From JBPCRW01 sp050996405 (GTDB lineage Bacteria; Acidobacteriota; Blastocatellia; Pyrinomonadales; Pyrinomonadaceae): a DNA stretch of 21,726 bases. The stretch covers positions 1 to 21,726 of the forward strand of contig JBPCRW010000168.1 in the NCBI GenBank assembly GCA_050996405.1. The letters run 5' to 3'. A program made the translations under genes and the position numbers. The number at the start of each line of letters is the position of its first letter. Within the stretch, counting starts at the first letter, position 1. Below, one piece after another: positions 6,984 through 14,479 of the stretch. The notes below the pieces were generated by a model. The model ran no database searches and was not told the DNA's origin. It saw only the letters and a list, made by a program, of their open reading frames with translations.

Positions 6984-7018
6984 AAAAGCGGAAGTTAGTT
7001 CTTCCGCTCTAGCTTTTT
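6982..7018. terminator. Bidirectional terminator between convergent genes
   Basis: AGCGGAAG (6987-6994) pairs with CTTCCGCT (7001-7008) around a six-base loop. On the minus strand the stem runs directly into six T (complement of 6982-6987), a textbook terminator for the gene ending at 7036. On the plus strand a T5 tract at 7014-7018 follows after a short gap. Confidence 0.8.
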
Positions 7019-7035
7019 ATAAGTGTCGAAAATTA

Positions 7036-7893
7036 TCAATTCGCTTTAAAGATTTCCTCGTCAATCTTCTGACCGAAAGTAGAGGTTGAAATATTGGCTT
7101 CTTCGATTTGCTTATTGTCCGCCAAAAGCACCGTGCGATACGGCACGAGCGTCCCTTGCGCGTAACGGTAATCGTAAAATCTGCGCGTGTATTTGACCCC
7201 GTCTTCGGCGTATTCCAGCCACAGGACGCGAAACGTTTTCGCGCTGATATAAAACTTTGTTTTGCGGTTTTCCTTGTCGGTGACTTCTAAAATATAGAGG
7301 TCAACGCCCATCACTTTTTCGCGTCCGATTAACTGCAAAGTCGAACCGTTTTCTTTGTAGCGAAGCAGTGCTTCAAGCCCGTGCCAAATCTGGTTTTGAA
7401 ACGCTTTGGCGGCATCTTCACGCGGCGTAAAAGCCGCTTCGTTATACAGCCCGACCACTTTGTTATCGCTGTAAATCAAAGCATATTTGGCATTCGGAAA
7501 TTCTTGGTCGAGACGAATTTTTTCCTTTTCCAGATTGTCGCCGCGCATAATTCGCCGTTCATAATTTACCTGTTCGTTCGCGCCGCTGGCGTTGATGATA
7601 TTTAACTTGCCGTCTTCAATCGTCGTGCGGCGAATTTGTTTGAGATTTTCCCTGCCGCCGCCGCCGCCGTAAAAATAAATTGCCGTTTCTGCAACCTGCT
7701 CGGCGGTCGCGTTTTTACTTAAATCGACGGTTTGCGGTTTGCTCTCTTTTTTCGGAATTTTCGCCTTTTCATTTTTCTGCGGAGTCGGTTTATTTACCGG
7801 CGCGGACGGATTAGCCTGCTGCGCGACAACCGCTAAAGCGGCGGTCAGCGTCAAAGAAAGTATTAAAATTAGTGACTTAAAACGTGAAAACAC
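7036..7893 (-). CDS. Secreted LolA-like outer-membrane lipoprotein-sorting-type protein
   Basis: A 285-residue protein starting at GTG (7891-7893), with AAGGAG eight bases upstream. The signal peptide runs to about A-V-V-A-Q (21-25) and is followed by a Lys/Pro-rich spacer (25-55). The mature part has the pattern of acidobacterial LolA/LolB-superfamily proteins: a helix, then G-G-R-E-N-L-K-Q-I-R-R-T-T-I-E-D-G-K, then repeated beta strands, including L-I-G-R-E-K-V-M-G-V-D-L-Y-I-L-E-V-T and F-Y-I-S-A-K-T-F-R-V-L-W-L-E-Y, and a final V-P-Y-R-T-V-L-L-A-D. Such folds bind lipids or lipoproteins in the periplasm. The ligand is unknown, and no LolCDE or LolB genes are nearby. A run of five glycines is encoded by a (CCG)-type microsatellite near 7655-7669. 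Confidence 0.55.
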   Translation of the reverse strand: MFSRFKSLILILSLTLTAALAVVAQQANPSAPVNKPTPQKNEKAKIPKKESKPQTVDLSKNATAEQVAETAIYFYGGGGGRENLKQIRRTTIEDGKLNIINASGANEQVNYERRIMRGDNLEKEKIRLDQEFPNAKYALIYSDNKVVGLYNEAAFTPREDAAKAFQNQIWHGLEALLRYKENGSTLQLIGREKVMGVDLYILEVTDKENRKTKFYISAKTFRVLWLEYAEDGVKYTRRFYDYRYAQGTLVPYRTVLLADNKQIEEANISTSTFGQKIDEEIFKAN

Positions 7894-8035
7894 TAAAATT
7901 TCTCCTTAAAGTTTTGTAATGAAGTCGGCATTCAGCGGATTTTAGCACAGAATATAAAATTCGGCACTCTGGTGAACCAATGCTAGACAATCAATTGATG
8001 AAAAATTTTCAATTTAAGATGCTTCAAATTATGAT

Positions 8036-8041
8036 TATAAT
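8036..8041 (+). promoter_or_regulatory. Putative -10 element of trmL
   Basis: A perfect TATAAT at 8036-8041 lies 33 bases before the ATG. The region 17 bases upstream reads TTTAAG, a poor -35. The 180-bp gap 7894-8074 otherwise holds nothing recognisable. Confidence 0.4.
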
Positions 8042-8074
8042 GAATTTTGAGATTACCGAATATCGAAAAATATA

Positions 8075-8539
8075 ATGCTGAACGTCGCTTTGGTCGAACC
8101 CGAAATTCCGCCCAATACGGGCAACATCGCGCGCCTGTGCGCGGCGACTTTTACGTCGCTGCACATTGTCGGCGTGACCGGATTTAGAATGGACGACCGC
8201 ACTCTAAAACGCGCCGGTCTCGATTATTGGGAAGCGGTCGATTTGCATCGCCATCTCGATTTGGAACGACTTTACGAATCTCTGCCCGATTCGCGTTTTG
8301 TCTATTTCACCACCAAAACAAAAAAAGTTTATACCGACTTTCAATTTCAAAATAATGACTGTCTGGTTTTTGGACGCGAAACGCGCGGCTTGCCCGAAAA
8401 TCTGCTGAAAGCCAACCGGGAACGCTGTCTGACAATTCCGATGCCGAACCCGCGCGTGCGAAGTCTGAATCTTGCAAACAGCGTCGGAATTGTTCTGTAT
8501 GAAGCACTAAGGCAAATTAATTTTTCCGCAAACGACTAA
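8075..8539 (+). CDS. trmL: tRNA (cytidine(34)/uridine(34)-2'-O)-methyltransferase TrmL
   Basis: A 154-residue SPOUT-class enzyme of normal family length. The N-terminus reads L-N-V-A-L-V-E-P-E-I-P-P-N-T-G-N-I-A-R, the hallmark of TrmL/YibK. The trefoil-knot cofactor site is visible as F-G-R-E-T-R-G-L-P (about residues 108-116) and I-P-M-P-N-P-R-V-R-S-L-N-L-A-N-S-V (about 124-140). TrmL uses S-adenosylmethionine to methylate the 2'-O of the wobble nucleotide in tRNA-Leu isoacceptors in the cytosol. No ribosome site is obvious before the ATG. The PqqD-like gene follows on the same strand after about 90 bp but shows no functional link. Confidence 0.95.
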   Translation: MLNVALVEPEIPPNTGNIARLCAATFTSLHIVGVTGFRMDDRTLKRAGLDYWEAVDLHRHLDLERLYESLPDSRFVYFTTKTKKVYTDFQFQNNDCLVFGRETRGLPENLLKANRERCLTIPMPNPRVRSLNLANSVGIVLYEALRQINFSAND

Positions 8540-8631
8540 AATTTTCTTGTCTTTTTGCAGACTTTATGACAAATTATAAATGCTTCAAGAAGTTCACAAA
8601 TCAAAAATTAAATAGTTTGGGGGAAATATTT

Positions 8632-9312
8632 ATGCTTAAAAATAACATTAAGCCTGTGAGTAGAAAATCGGATATTGTTGTGCAAGTCCTCGGCAATGAA
8701 ATTCTGATTTATGATTTAACGGAAAATAAAGCGTTTAGTTTGAACGAAACTTCCATGATGATTTGGCAGCTTTGCGACGGAAATAAAACGATTTCCGACA
8801 TTGCGAGAAATTTATCGGGAAAATTCGATTCGCCGATAACCGAAGATTTCGTGTGGCTCGCGCTGGAACAATTTAAAAAAGATAATCTGCTCGAAAACGC
8901 TTCGGAAGTTTCAACCGATTTCGGTGGTTTATCACGGCGCGAAGTTATCCGCAAAGTCGGTTTCGCATCATTGGTCGCCTTGCCGGTAGTCGCGTCTCTG
9001 GTCGCGCCGACGGCGATTCATGCTCAATCCGCCGCCGCAGGTTGTTTCGGTAATAATAATCTAAACCAGAGTGCCAATGGATGCACCTGCAACAGTGCCA
9101 GTGATTGTAAAAGCACTTGCTGCGGCAGCGGCTTGGTGTGCGTTACTACTAAGTCGGTGGCAAATGGCGGTGCTTGTAATGCGGCTTGTGAATGCGCTGG
9201 CGGTTGCTGTGCCGGTGGAACTTGTTTCACGGCTAAAGCTTTTCCAGCAGGCACTGCTTGCGCTTCAACTTGTCAGTGTGTAAATTCTTGCGTTAACGGA
9301 GCTTGCACTTAA
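8632..9312 (+). CDS. PqqD-like domain fused to an internal Tat-type signal and an 18-cysteine exported tail
   Basis: A 226-residue protein in three parts. Residues 8-95 are a PqqD-like (RiPP recognition element) domain: I-L-I-Y-D-L-T-E-N-K-A-F-S-L-N-E-T-S, then I-W-Q-L-C-D-G-N-K-T-I-S-D-I-A, then a winged helix ending D-N-L-L-E. Residues 101-132 look like a twin-arginine signal in mid-protein: S-R-R-E-V-I-R-K, a hydrophobic stretch, then A-I-H-A-Q-S as a likely cleavage site. Residues 138-226 hold 18 cysteines in three similar units; unit 2 reads C-x3-C-x-C-x3-C-C-x4-C, and units 1 and 3 are variants. This looks like a disulfide-knotted exported peptide carrying its own recognition domain. 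I chose the ATG at 8632 because of the upstream GGGGGAA; an in-frame ATG at 8566 would add 22 residues. No modifying enzyme lies in the window. Confidence 0.75.
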   Translation: MLKNNIKPVSRKSDIVVQVLGNEILIYDLTENKAFSLNETSMMIWQLCDGNKTISDIARNLSGKFDSPITEDFVWLALEQFKKDNLLENASEVSTDFGGLSRREVIRKVGFASLVALPVVASLVAPTAIHAQSAAAGCFGNNNLNQSANGCTCNSASDCKSTCCGSGLVCVTTKSVANGGACNAACECAGGCCAGGTCFTAKAFPAGTACASTCQCVNSCVNGACT

Positions 9313-9363
9313 TTGATTAGGTATTTTTCTTAAAACTACTGAAGATAGAAATTGGATTCAGTA

Positions 9364-9394
9364 AAAAAGACTAGACGAAATGTCTGGTCTTTTT
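9364..9394 (+). terminator. Rho-independent terminator of the PqqD-Tat-Cys gene
   Basis: AAAAAGACTAGAC (9364-9376) pairs with GTCTGGTCTTTTT (9382-9394) around GAAAT, thirteen pairs including one G-U wobble, and ends in the T-tract. It lies 51 bases after the stop. Confidence 0.85.
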
Positions 9395-9687
9395 CTTTCA
9401 TAGAGCAATCTACTTTCACAGAAGCTAAAGAAACAACAAAGTCATTCTATTTAGCAATCAGCGGCGCGCTGAATTTATAAAAGCTGTGAACTCGTCCATT
9501 ACAGATATAAATTATCTCAAGGACATCAACCTCATTATTTTTTCATTATGTCCGGTAAATTTTGCTATAATCCGTCCTCTTTTTACCACCAAATTTTAGC
9601 ATCTTTACACATCAAAATTTCATCTCATAAAACGTAGAAAATTTTTATTTGACCGAGTAATTTCGGGAGATTTGAAAAAGGGGTTTT
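9395..9687. promoter_or_regulatory. Long AT-rich leader region of the BON gene with candidate -10
   Basis: This gap of nearly 300 bases holds no credible gene; the longest small frame I checked, from ATG at 9548, gives only 29 codons. A perfect TATAAT lies at 9566-9571, with only a weak TTCATT-like -35 upstream. If it is used, the BON message has a leader of roughly 110 bases. AAGGGG precedes the ATG at 9688. Confidence 0.35.
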
Positions 9688-10241
9688 ATGAGATTTACAA
9701 AATATTTTTTAATTTTAGCGATTGCGATTTTAGGCTTTTCATACAGCGATGTTTCGGCGCAGAGTTACGCGAATAATTCCGCCGTTTCGCAGCAGGCGAT
9801 TGAACGAGACGTTTTCAAGGAACTGAAAAAACTTCCGTATTACGGCGTTTTCGATTTTATACAGTATCAGGTTGACGGCGGCACGGTGACGCTTTACGGA
9901 AAAGTAGCGGTTGCCAGAAATAAAGACGATGCGAAGCGTTTTGTCAAAGACGTTTCGGGTGTCACGAATGTTGTCAACAATATCGAAATTTTGCCCCGTC
10001 TCCGTTTGACGACGGCATTCGCCGTCAAACGCTGCGGAGCTTCGCCGCGCGTGGTTTGTATAGGTATTTGTGGGAGCCGAATCCGTCGGTCAGAATTATC
10101 GTTGACAGCGGTCACGTCACGCTCGAAGGTTATGTTGCGAATCGCGGCGATTATAATCTGATGAACATTCTGGCGAACGGCGTTCCGAATGTTTTCAGCG
10201 TCGAAAATCATCTGATTGTCGAAAACGAGCAGAATCGTTGA
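9688..10241 (+). pseudogene. Secreted double-BON domain protein, frameshifted
   Basis: The first frame (from ATG 9688) gives a signal peptide ending V-S-A-Q-S and one BON domain, about residues 35-103 (F-K-E-L-K-K-L ... V-D-G-G-T-V-T-L-Y-G-K-V ... G-V-T-N-V-V-N-N-I-E-I-L-P). At about 9994-9997, in a CCCC run, the sense frame shifts by one. The other frame then reads P-S-P-F-D-D-G-I-R-R-Q-T-L and a second BON domain (V-D-S-G-H-V-T-L-E-G-Y-V-A-N ... G-V-P-N-V-F-S-V-E-N), stopping at 10241. The unshifted frame runs on to 10161 as unlikely sequence. A single missing base in the C-run explains it. BON domains bind phospholipid in the periplasm. The intact protein would be about 184 residues. True mutation and assembly error cannot be told apart here. 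Confidence 0.8.
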
Positions 10242-10263
10242 TTAAACTAATTATTTCAAAATT

Positions 10264-10293
10264 AAAAGGACGGAAGAAATTCCGTCCTTTTTT
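10264..10293 (+). terminator. Rho-independent terminator of the BON gene
   Basis: AAAAGGACGGA (10264-10274) pairs perfectly with TCCGTCCTTTT (10281-10291) and runs into further T residues, 22 bases after the stop. Confidence 0.9.
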
Positions 10294-10315
10294 GTAAAGT
10301 TTTGTCATTTTCGAT

Positions 10316-10344
10316 TCAACAAATTCCGCGTTGAAACTTATAAT
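10316..10344 (+). promoter_or_regulatory. Putative sigma70-type promoter of the CDF transporter gene
   Basis: TCAACA at 10316-10321 and a perfect TATAAT at 10339-10344 are 17 bases apart. The start would be near 10351, about 26 bases before the ATG. It follows directly after the BON terminator. Confidence 0.5.
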
Positions 10345-10376
10345 GAAACATTTGCGTTTAACTGCGAAAGTTTTTT

Positions 10377-11300
10377 ATGAATAGCCAGGAAACCAAATGG
10401 AAAAATCTAACCAAATATGCGTGGCTCTCAATCGGCGCGGCGATTATTACAATTACGTTTAAGGGGACGGCTTATTTCTACACGGGTTCGGTCGGTTTGT
10501 TGTCCGACGCTCTAGAATCGCTGATAAATCTGGTCGCGGCAATCATCGCCTTGCTGATGATAAAAGTAGCCGCGCAGCCGCCCGATGAAGAACATTCTTT
10601 CGGACACGACAAAGCCGAATATTTTTCCAGCGGAATCGAAGGCACGCTGATTTTTATCGCTGCTTTGAGCATTGGCTACGCGGCAATTCTGCGCGTCTTA
10701 GAACCGCAGCCGCTCGAACATTTGACCGCCGGTCTGATTATTTCTTCAATCGCCACGGTCGTCAATCTGATTGTCGGGCGGATGCTGATTAAAGCCGGAA
10801 AACGGCATCAATCGATTATTCTGGAAGCCGACGGAAAACATTTGATGACCGATGTCTGGACTTCCGTCGGAGTTATTCTAGGAGTTCTGGCGGTTAGTCT
10901 GACGGGCTGGACTAGATTCGACCCGATTATCGCGCTCGTCGTCGCCGTCAATATTATCTGGACTGGTTTTCAATTGATTCGACGTTCGGTTTTAGGTTTA
11001 ATGGATACCGCCGTCGAGCCGGAAACGCAGGAAAAAATTACGGAAATTCTCGACCGTTTTGTAACGGAAGAAAAAATCGACTATCACGCCCTGCGGACGC
11101 GGCGGGCGGGCGCGCGAAAATTTATTTACGTTCACATTCTCGTGCCGGACGAATGGACTGTGCAGCGGGGTCACGATTTGATTGATAAAATCGAAGGGGA
11201 AATTCTCCGCGCCGTTCCCGAATCCGCAATTTTTTCGCATCTCGAACCGCTCGAAGATCCGGCTTCGTTTGCCGATATGGAACTTTTCCGCTCTCGCTAA
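10377..11300 (+). CDS. Cation diffusion facilitator (CDF) family efflux transporter
   Basis: A 307-residue inner-membrane protein with about six transmembrane helices (residues 14-200) and a cytosolic C-terminal ferredoxin-like domain (210-295), as in FieF/YiiP-type proton-coupled metal exporters. Family motifs are T-G-S-V-G-L-L-S-D-A-L-E-S-L in helix 2, H-S-F-G-H-D-K-A-E-Y in the following loop, and H155-L-M-T-D159 in helix 5. Aligned on S-L-x-x-x, the helix-2 metal pair is E47 and N51 rather than the D-x-x-x-D or H-x-x-x-D of characterised zinc or iron exporters, so the substrate cannot be assigned. The gene has a predicted own promoter and is followed after 83 bp by typA. Confidence 0.9.
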   Translation: MNSQETKWKNLTKYAWLSIGAAIITITFKGTAYFYTGSVGLLSDALESLINLVAAIIALLMIKVAAQPPDEEHSFGHDKAEYFSSGIEGTLIFIAALSIGYAAILRVLEPQPLEHLTAGLIISSIATVVNLIVGRMLIKAGKRHQSIILEADGKHLMTDVWTSVGVILGVLAVSLTGWTRFDPIIALVVAVNIIWTGFQLIRRSVLGLMDTAVEPETQEKITEILDRFVTEEKIDYHALRTRRAGARKFIYVHILVPDEWTVQRGHDLIDKIEGEILRAVPESAIFSHLEPLEDPASFADMELFRSR

Positions 11301-11383
11301 ACGCTTTGTTTTCCTTTCGCGGTTGCCTTTTTCGCTCGAATCAGTCATCATTTCCGTTTGTCTTTAAAGGCATTTTTACATCT

Positions 11384-13195
11384 ATGATTTCAAAAGAAAA
11401 TATCAGAAACATCGCAATTATCGCCCACGTCGATCACGGCAAAACGACTCTGGTGGACGCGATGCTCCGGCAATCGGGAACTTTCCGCGACAACGAAGCC
11501 GTCACCGACCGGATAATGGATTCGATGGATTTGGAGCGCGAACGCGGCATCACGATTATGGCGAAAAATACGTCGGTGCATTACAACGGCTACAAAATTA
11601 ATATCGTTGACACGCCCGGTCACGCGGATTTCGGCGGCGAAGTCGAGCGCGTTTTGAAAATGGTTGACGGCATCGTTTTGCTGGTTGACGCGGCGGAAGG
11701 CTGCCTGCCGCAAACTCGTTTTGTTTTGAGAAAAGCTCTCGAACTCGGACTTCCGGCAATTGCGCTGGTTAATAAAATTGACCGGCAGGACGCGCGTCCC
11801 GAAGAAGTGCTGGACGAAATTTACGACTTGTTTATTGACCTCGGCGCGGACGACGACCAGATAAGTTTTCCGGTTCTGTATTCGATTTCGCGCGAAGGAA
11901 TTGCGAAAAAGAATTTGACGGATGACTCGAAAAACTTAGTTCCGCTATTTGACCAGATTATCGAAACCGTTCCCGCGCCGCACGCTCTGCGCGACGACAC
12001 GCTGCAATTGTTAGTTGCTAATATTGATTACAATCCTTTTGTCGGACGGCTCGCCATCGGGAGAATTTTTTCAGGCGAGATTGCTAAAAATCAGGAAGTC
12101 GTCGTTTTCAAACGCGACGGCTCGACGCAGAAAACCCGCGTCCGCGAGCTTTATATTTTTGAAGGAATGAAACGCGAAGTTGTTGATAAAGCGGGCGTTG
12201 GCGAAATCGTCGCGCTGGCAGGTTTTGACGACATCAACATCGGCGAAACGATTACTTTGCCGGACAACCCGAAACCGCTTCCGGTTATCGCGGTTGACGA
12301 GCCGACGATTGCGATGATTTTCGGCGTGAACACTTCCCCATTTTCGGGCTTGGAAGGAAAATTCGTCACGTCGCGTCAAATCAAAGAACGGCTCGATAAA
12401 GAACTTTTGGGAAACGTCGCTCTGCGCGTCGCCGACACCGATTCGCCCGATAGTTTTAAAGTTTCAGGACGCGGCGAATTACAGCTTTCGATTCTGATTG
12501 AAATGATGCGCCGTGAAGGTTACGAGCTTCAAGTTTCCAAACCGGAAGTTATCACGCGCAAAAACGAAAAAACGGGCGAGTTGCAAGAGCCGATTGAACA
12601 AGTCGTCATTGACGTGCCGGAAGAATTTATCGGTGTAGTGACCGAAGCGTTGGGTCGCCGCAAAGGTCAGATGACAAAAATGATTAACAACGGCACGGGT
12701 CGCGTCCGTCTGGAATACGAAGTTCCGTCACGCGGTTTAATTGGTTTTCGCGGCGAATTTTTGACCGAAACAAAAGGTACGGGTCTTTTAAATACGATTT
12801 TTCTGCGTTTTGATAAATGGCAGGGCGATATGAAAGGACGCGGCACGGGTTCGCTCGTCTCCGACCGGATGGGCGAAGCGATGACTTACGCGCTATTCGC
12901 TTTGCAGGAACGCGGTTCGCTGTTTATCCGCCCGCAGACGAAGGTTTATGAAGGAATGATTATCGGCGAAAACGCGCGTTATGTTGCCCTCGACGTTAAT
13001 CCGATTAAAGAGAAAAAGCTGACGAATATGCGCGCGGCTTCGGCGGACGACGCGATGCGGCTCGTTCCGGTCAAAGATTTATCGCTCGAACAGGCTCTGG
13101 AATTTATCGCCGACGACGAACTCGTCGAAGTCACGCCGAAAAATATCCGTTTGCGAAAACGCGGACTCAAACCAAACGAACGCGCCAGGAAATAA
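11384..13195 (+). CDS. typA: Ribosome-associated translational GTPase TypA/BipA
   Basis: A 603-residue protein of full family length. The GTPase domain shows the G1 loop A-H-V-D-H-G-K-T-T (14-22), the switch region R-G-I-T-I, G3 D-T-P-G-H-A-D-F and G4 N-K-I-D. It is followed by the elongation-factor beta domain, then domains with S-G-R-G-E-L-Q-L-S-I-L, the R-G-L-I-G-F-R-G-E-F motif specific to TypA, and G-R-G-T-G-S-L-V-S near the C-terminal domain. TypA binds 70S ribosomes and aids 50S assembly and growth under stress such as cold. I chose ATG 11384 because homology begins there (M-I-S-K-E-N-I-R-N-I-A); an upstream in-frame start at 11306 would add 26 unrelated residues. AAAGG lies 13 bases before the ATG. 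Confidence 0.96.
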   Translation: MISKENIRNIAIIAHVDHGKTTLVDAMLRQSGTFRDNEAVTDRIMDSMDLERERGITIMAKNTSVHYNGYKINIVDTPGHADFGGEVERVLKMVDGIVLLVDAAEGCLPQTRFVLRKALELGLPAIALVNKIDRQDARPEEVLDEIYDLFIDLGADDDQISFPVLYSISREGIAKKNLTDDSKNLVPLFDQIIETVPAPHALRDDTLQLLVANIDYNPFVGRLAIGRIFSGEIAKNQEVVVFKRDGSTQKTRVRELYIFEGMKREVVDKAGVGEIVALAGFDDINIGETITLPDNPKPLPVIAVDEPTIAMIFGVNTSPFSGLEGKFVTSRQIKERLDKELLGNVALRVADTDSPDSFKVSGRGELQLSILIEMMRREGYELQVSKPEVITRKNEKTGELQEPIEQVVIDVPEEFIGVVTEALGRRKGQMTKMINNGTGRVRLEYEVPSRGLIGFRGEFLTETKGTGLLNTIFLRFDKWQGDMKGRGTGSLVSDRMGEAMTYALFALQERGSLFIRPQTKVYEGMIIGENARYVALDVNPIKEKKLTNMRAASADDAMRLVPVKDLSLEQALEFIADDELVEVTPKNIRLRKRGLKPNERARK

Positions 13196-13281
13196 AATAT
13201 CTTCGGCGTAAAATTTCGGCGGAGCAGAAGCGGCGCGTATTATTTTTCGCGTTGTAACCTGAATCAATTTCCGCGCCGGTT

Positions 13282-13401
13282 TTAACGCGCGTCGAATTTA
13301 TCTTGCGCGATAATTTCATAAGTCGTCGGTTTTTGCGGTTCGATTGCCGAGCGCGGCGACAAATTCCGATTGTGTAAAGATTTAATTTTCGTTCGTTTCA
13401 T
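13282..13401 (-). other. Possible second small ORF or frameshifted continuation of the small basic protein
   Basis: An ATG at 13401-13399 opens a 39-codon frame that overlaps the end of the 59-codon gene in another frame and ends K-P-T-T-Y-E-I-I-A-Q-D-K-F-D-A-R. The tail has ordinary protein composition, unlike a random frame. It might be an independent micropeptide or the true C-terminus of the upstream gene after a frameshift. No ribosome site is visible. Confidence 0.25.
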
Positions 13402-13561
13402 CGTTCGACGTTTTCGGTTTATAAATTTCGTAGCCGTGCGCGTCGTCGTAATAATAACTTTTCTCCGTTTGTTTTTTACCAATCGGATTTTTCTTTTCGG
13501 TTTTCTTTTTTTCTTCCGTTTTCCGCGCTCGCTTTTCTTTTCGCTTCGTCTTTTCGCTCAT
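13382..13561 (-). CDS. Small Lys-rich protein (59 aa)
   Basis: An ATG at 13561-13559 opens a 59-codon frame ending in TAA. The first 35 residues are almost entirely Lys, Glu and Arg. The rest reads S-Y-Y-Y-D-D-A-H-G-Y-E-I-Y-K-P-K-T and then an acidic tail. The contrast between a basic disordered half and an aromatic half with ordinary codons suggests a real gene. The frames antisense to it are Phe/Leu/Arg-rich shadows. Lys-rich starts of this kind suit nucleic-acid or ribosome contact, but no function is recognised. The ribosome site is weak (AAAGAAG). It is oriented away from the phosphatase gene at 13607, so a promoter could lie in the 45-bp gap. Confidence 0.5.
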   Translation of the reverse strand: MSEKTKRKEKRARKTEEKKKTEKKNPIGKKQTEKSYYYDDAHGYEIYKPKTSNDETNEN

Positions 13562-13606
13562 ACTTCGTTTATACTTCTTTCAAAACTAACCTTGTGAACT
13601 GAACTT

Positions 13607-14458
13607 ATGAAAACCAAACATTATCTTTTAACTTTCGGATTCGTTCTGACTTCGATTGTTTCAACTTATTTTGCAACAGTTTCGACCGCCCAGCAAAGCA
13701 CGCAGCCCGCACCCGTCGTCACAGCCGACAACGAATATCAGGTCGGCGCGGTTCTCTATATGCAGACGGCGGCGGAATATCGCGCCCTGTGTTATCAGGC
13801 TTATAACGTCGCGCAAATGGCTCTGGATGCCGATTTCGACAAAAAGAATTTGAAAAAGTTGCCGAAAGCGCAAAGAAAAATGCCGCGCGCCGTGATGATT
13901 GATATTGACGAAACCATTCTGGATAATTCGCCGCAGCAGGTCGATTTAATTAAACGCCGCGCGCCGTTTAACTTGAAAGACTGGTATGCGTGGGGCGAAC
14001 GACGGAGCGCGAAAGCGATTCCCGGCGCGGTCGAATTTTTAAATTACGCCAATCAAAAAGGCGTGAAAATTTTCTACGCTTCAAACCGCGACGAAGTGCA
14101 GAAACAGGCGACGATGGACAATTTAAAATCCGACGGATTTCCCGATGTCACTGCCGAAAACGTTCTTCTGCGGCAAAACGATTCAAGCAAAGAACCGCGC
14201 CGTCAAATGATTATGCAAAAATACCGCATCGTCCTTTTCGCGGGCGATAATTTGGACGATTCGTCGCAAGTTTTCGAGAAAAAATCGGTCGCCGAAAGAT
14301 TTGCCGAAACCGATAAAGCGCGCGAATTGTTCGGCAGAAAATACATCGTTTTGCCAAATCCGGTTTACGGAACATGGGAAAACGCGATTTACGATTACGG
14401 TCGTTTAAACGAAGTCCAAAAGTCGGAAAAACGTTTAAATGCTTTGCAGTTGCCGTAA
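13607..14458 (+). CDS. e(P4)-family HAD acid phosphatase / 5'-nucleotidase, secreted
   Basis: A 283-residue exported protein. The signal peptide (1-28) ends V-S-T-A-Q-Q. The conserved N-terminal block Y-Q-V-G-A-V-L-Y-M-Q-T-A-A-E-Y precedes the HAD nucleophile motif D99-I-D101-E-T103, with L-D-N-S-P following; S160 or N160-R region, K195 (S-S-K-E-P-R) and G-D214-N-L-D-D-S complete the class B/C-type phosphatase site. Relatives dephosphorylate nucleotides such as NMN at the cell surface. Haemophilus e(P4) is a lipoprotein, but here no lipobox cysteine is present, so the protein is probably periplasmic and soluble. The S9 peptidase gene starts 21 bp downstream, making an operon of two scavenging enzymes plausible. 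Confidence 0.88.
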   Translation: MKTKHYLLTFGFVLTSIVSTYFATVSTAQQSTQPAPVVTADNEYQVGAVLYMQTAAEYRALCYQAYNVAQMALDADFDKKNLKKLPKAQRKMPRAVMIDIDETILDNSPQQVDLIKRRAPFNLKDWYAWGERRSAKAIPGAVEFLNYANQKGVKIFYASNRDEVQKQATMDNLKSDGFPDVTAENVLLRQNDSSKEPRRQMIMQKYRIVLFAGDNLDDSSQVFEKKSVAERFAETDKARELFGRKYIVLPNPVYGTWENAIYDYGRLNEVQKSEKRLNALQLP

Positions 14459-14479
14459 AAATTCATTGAATAAATTAAA

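Noticed and set aside
9990..10030. Programmed -1 ribosomal frameshift in the BON gene
   Set aside because: Hairpin spacing fits, but the slip site is not a canonical heptamer. A one-base loss in a C-run is simpler; kept only as a note.
11306..11383. Upstream extension of TypA
   Set aside because: Family homology starts at the ATG at 11384, and the extension has no conserved residues.
13370..13597. 75-codon plus-strand frame rich in Phe, Leu and Arg
   Set aside because: It is the antisense image of the Lys-rich small gene, and its composition is explained by that gene's AAA/GAA codons.
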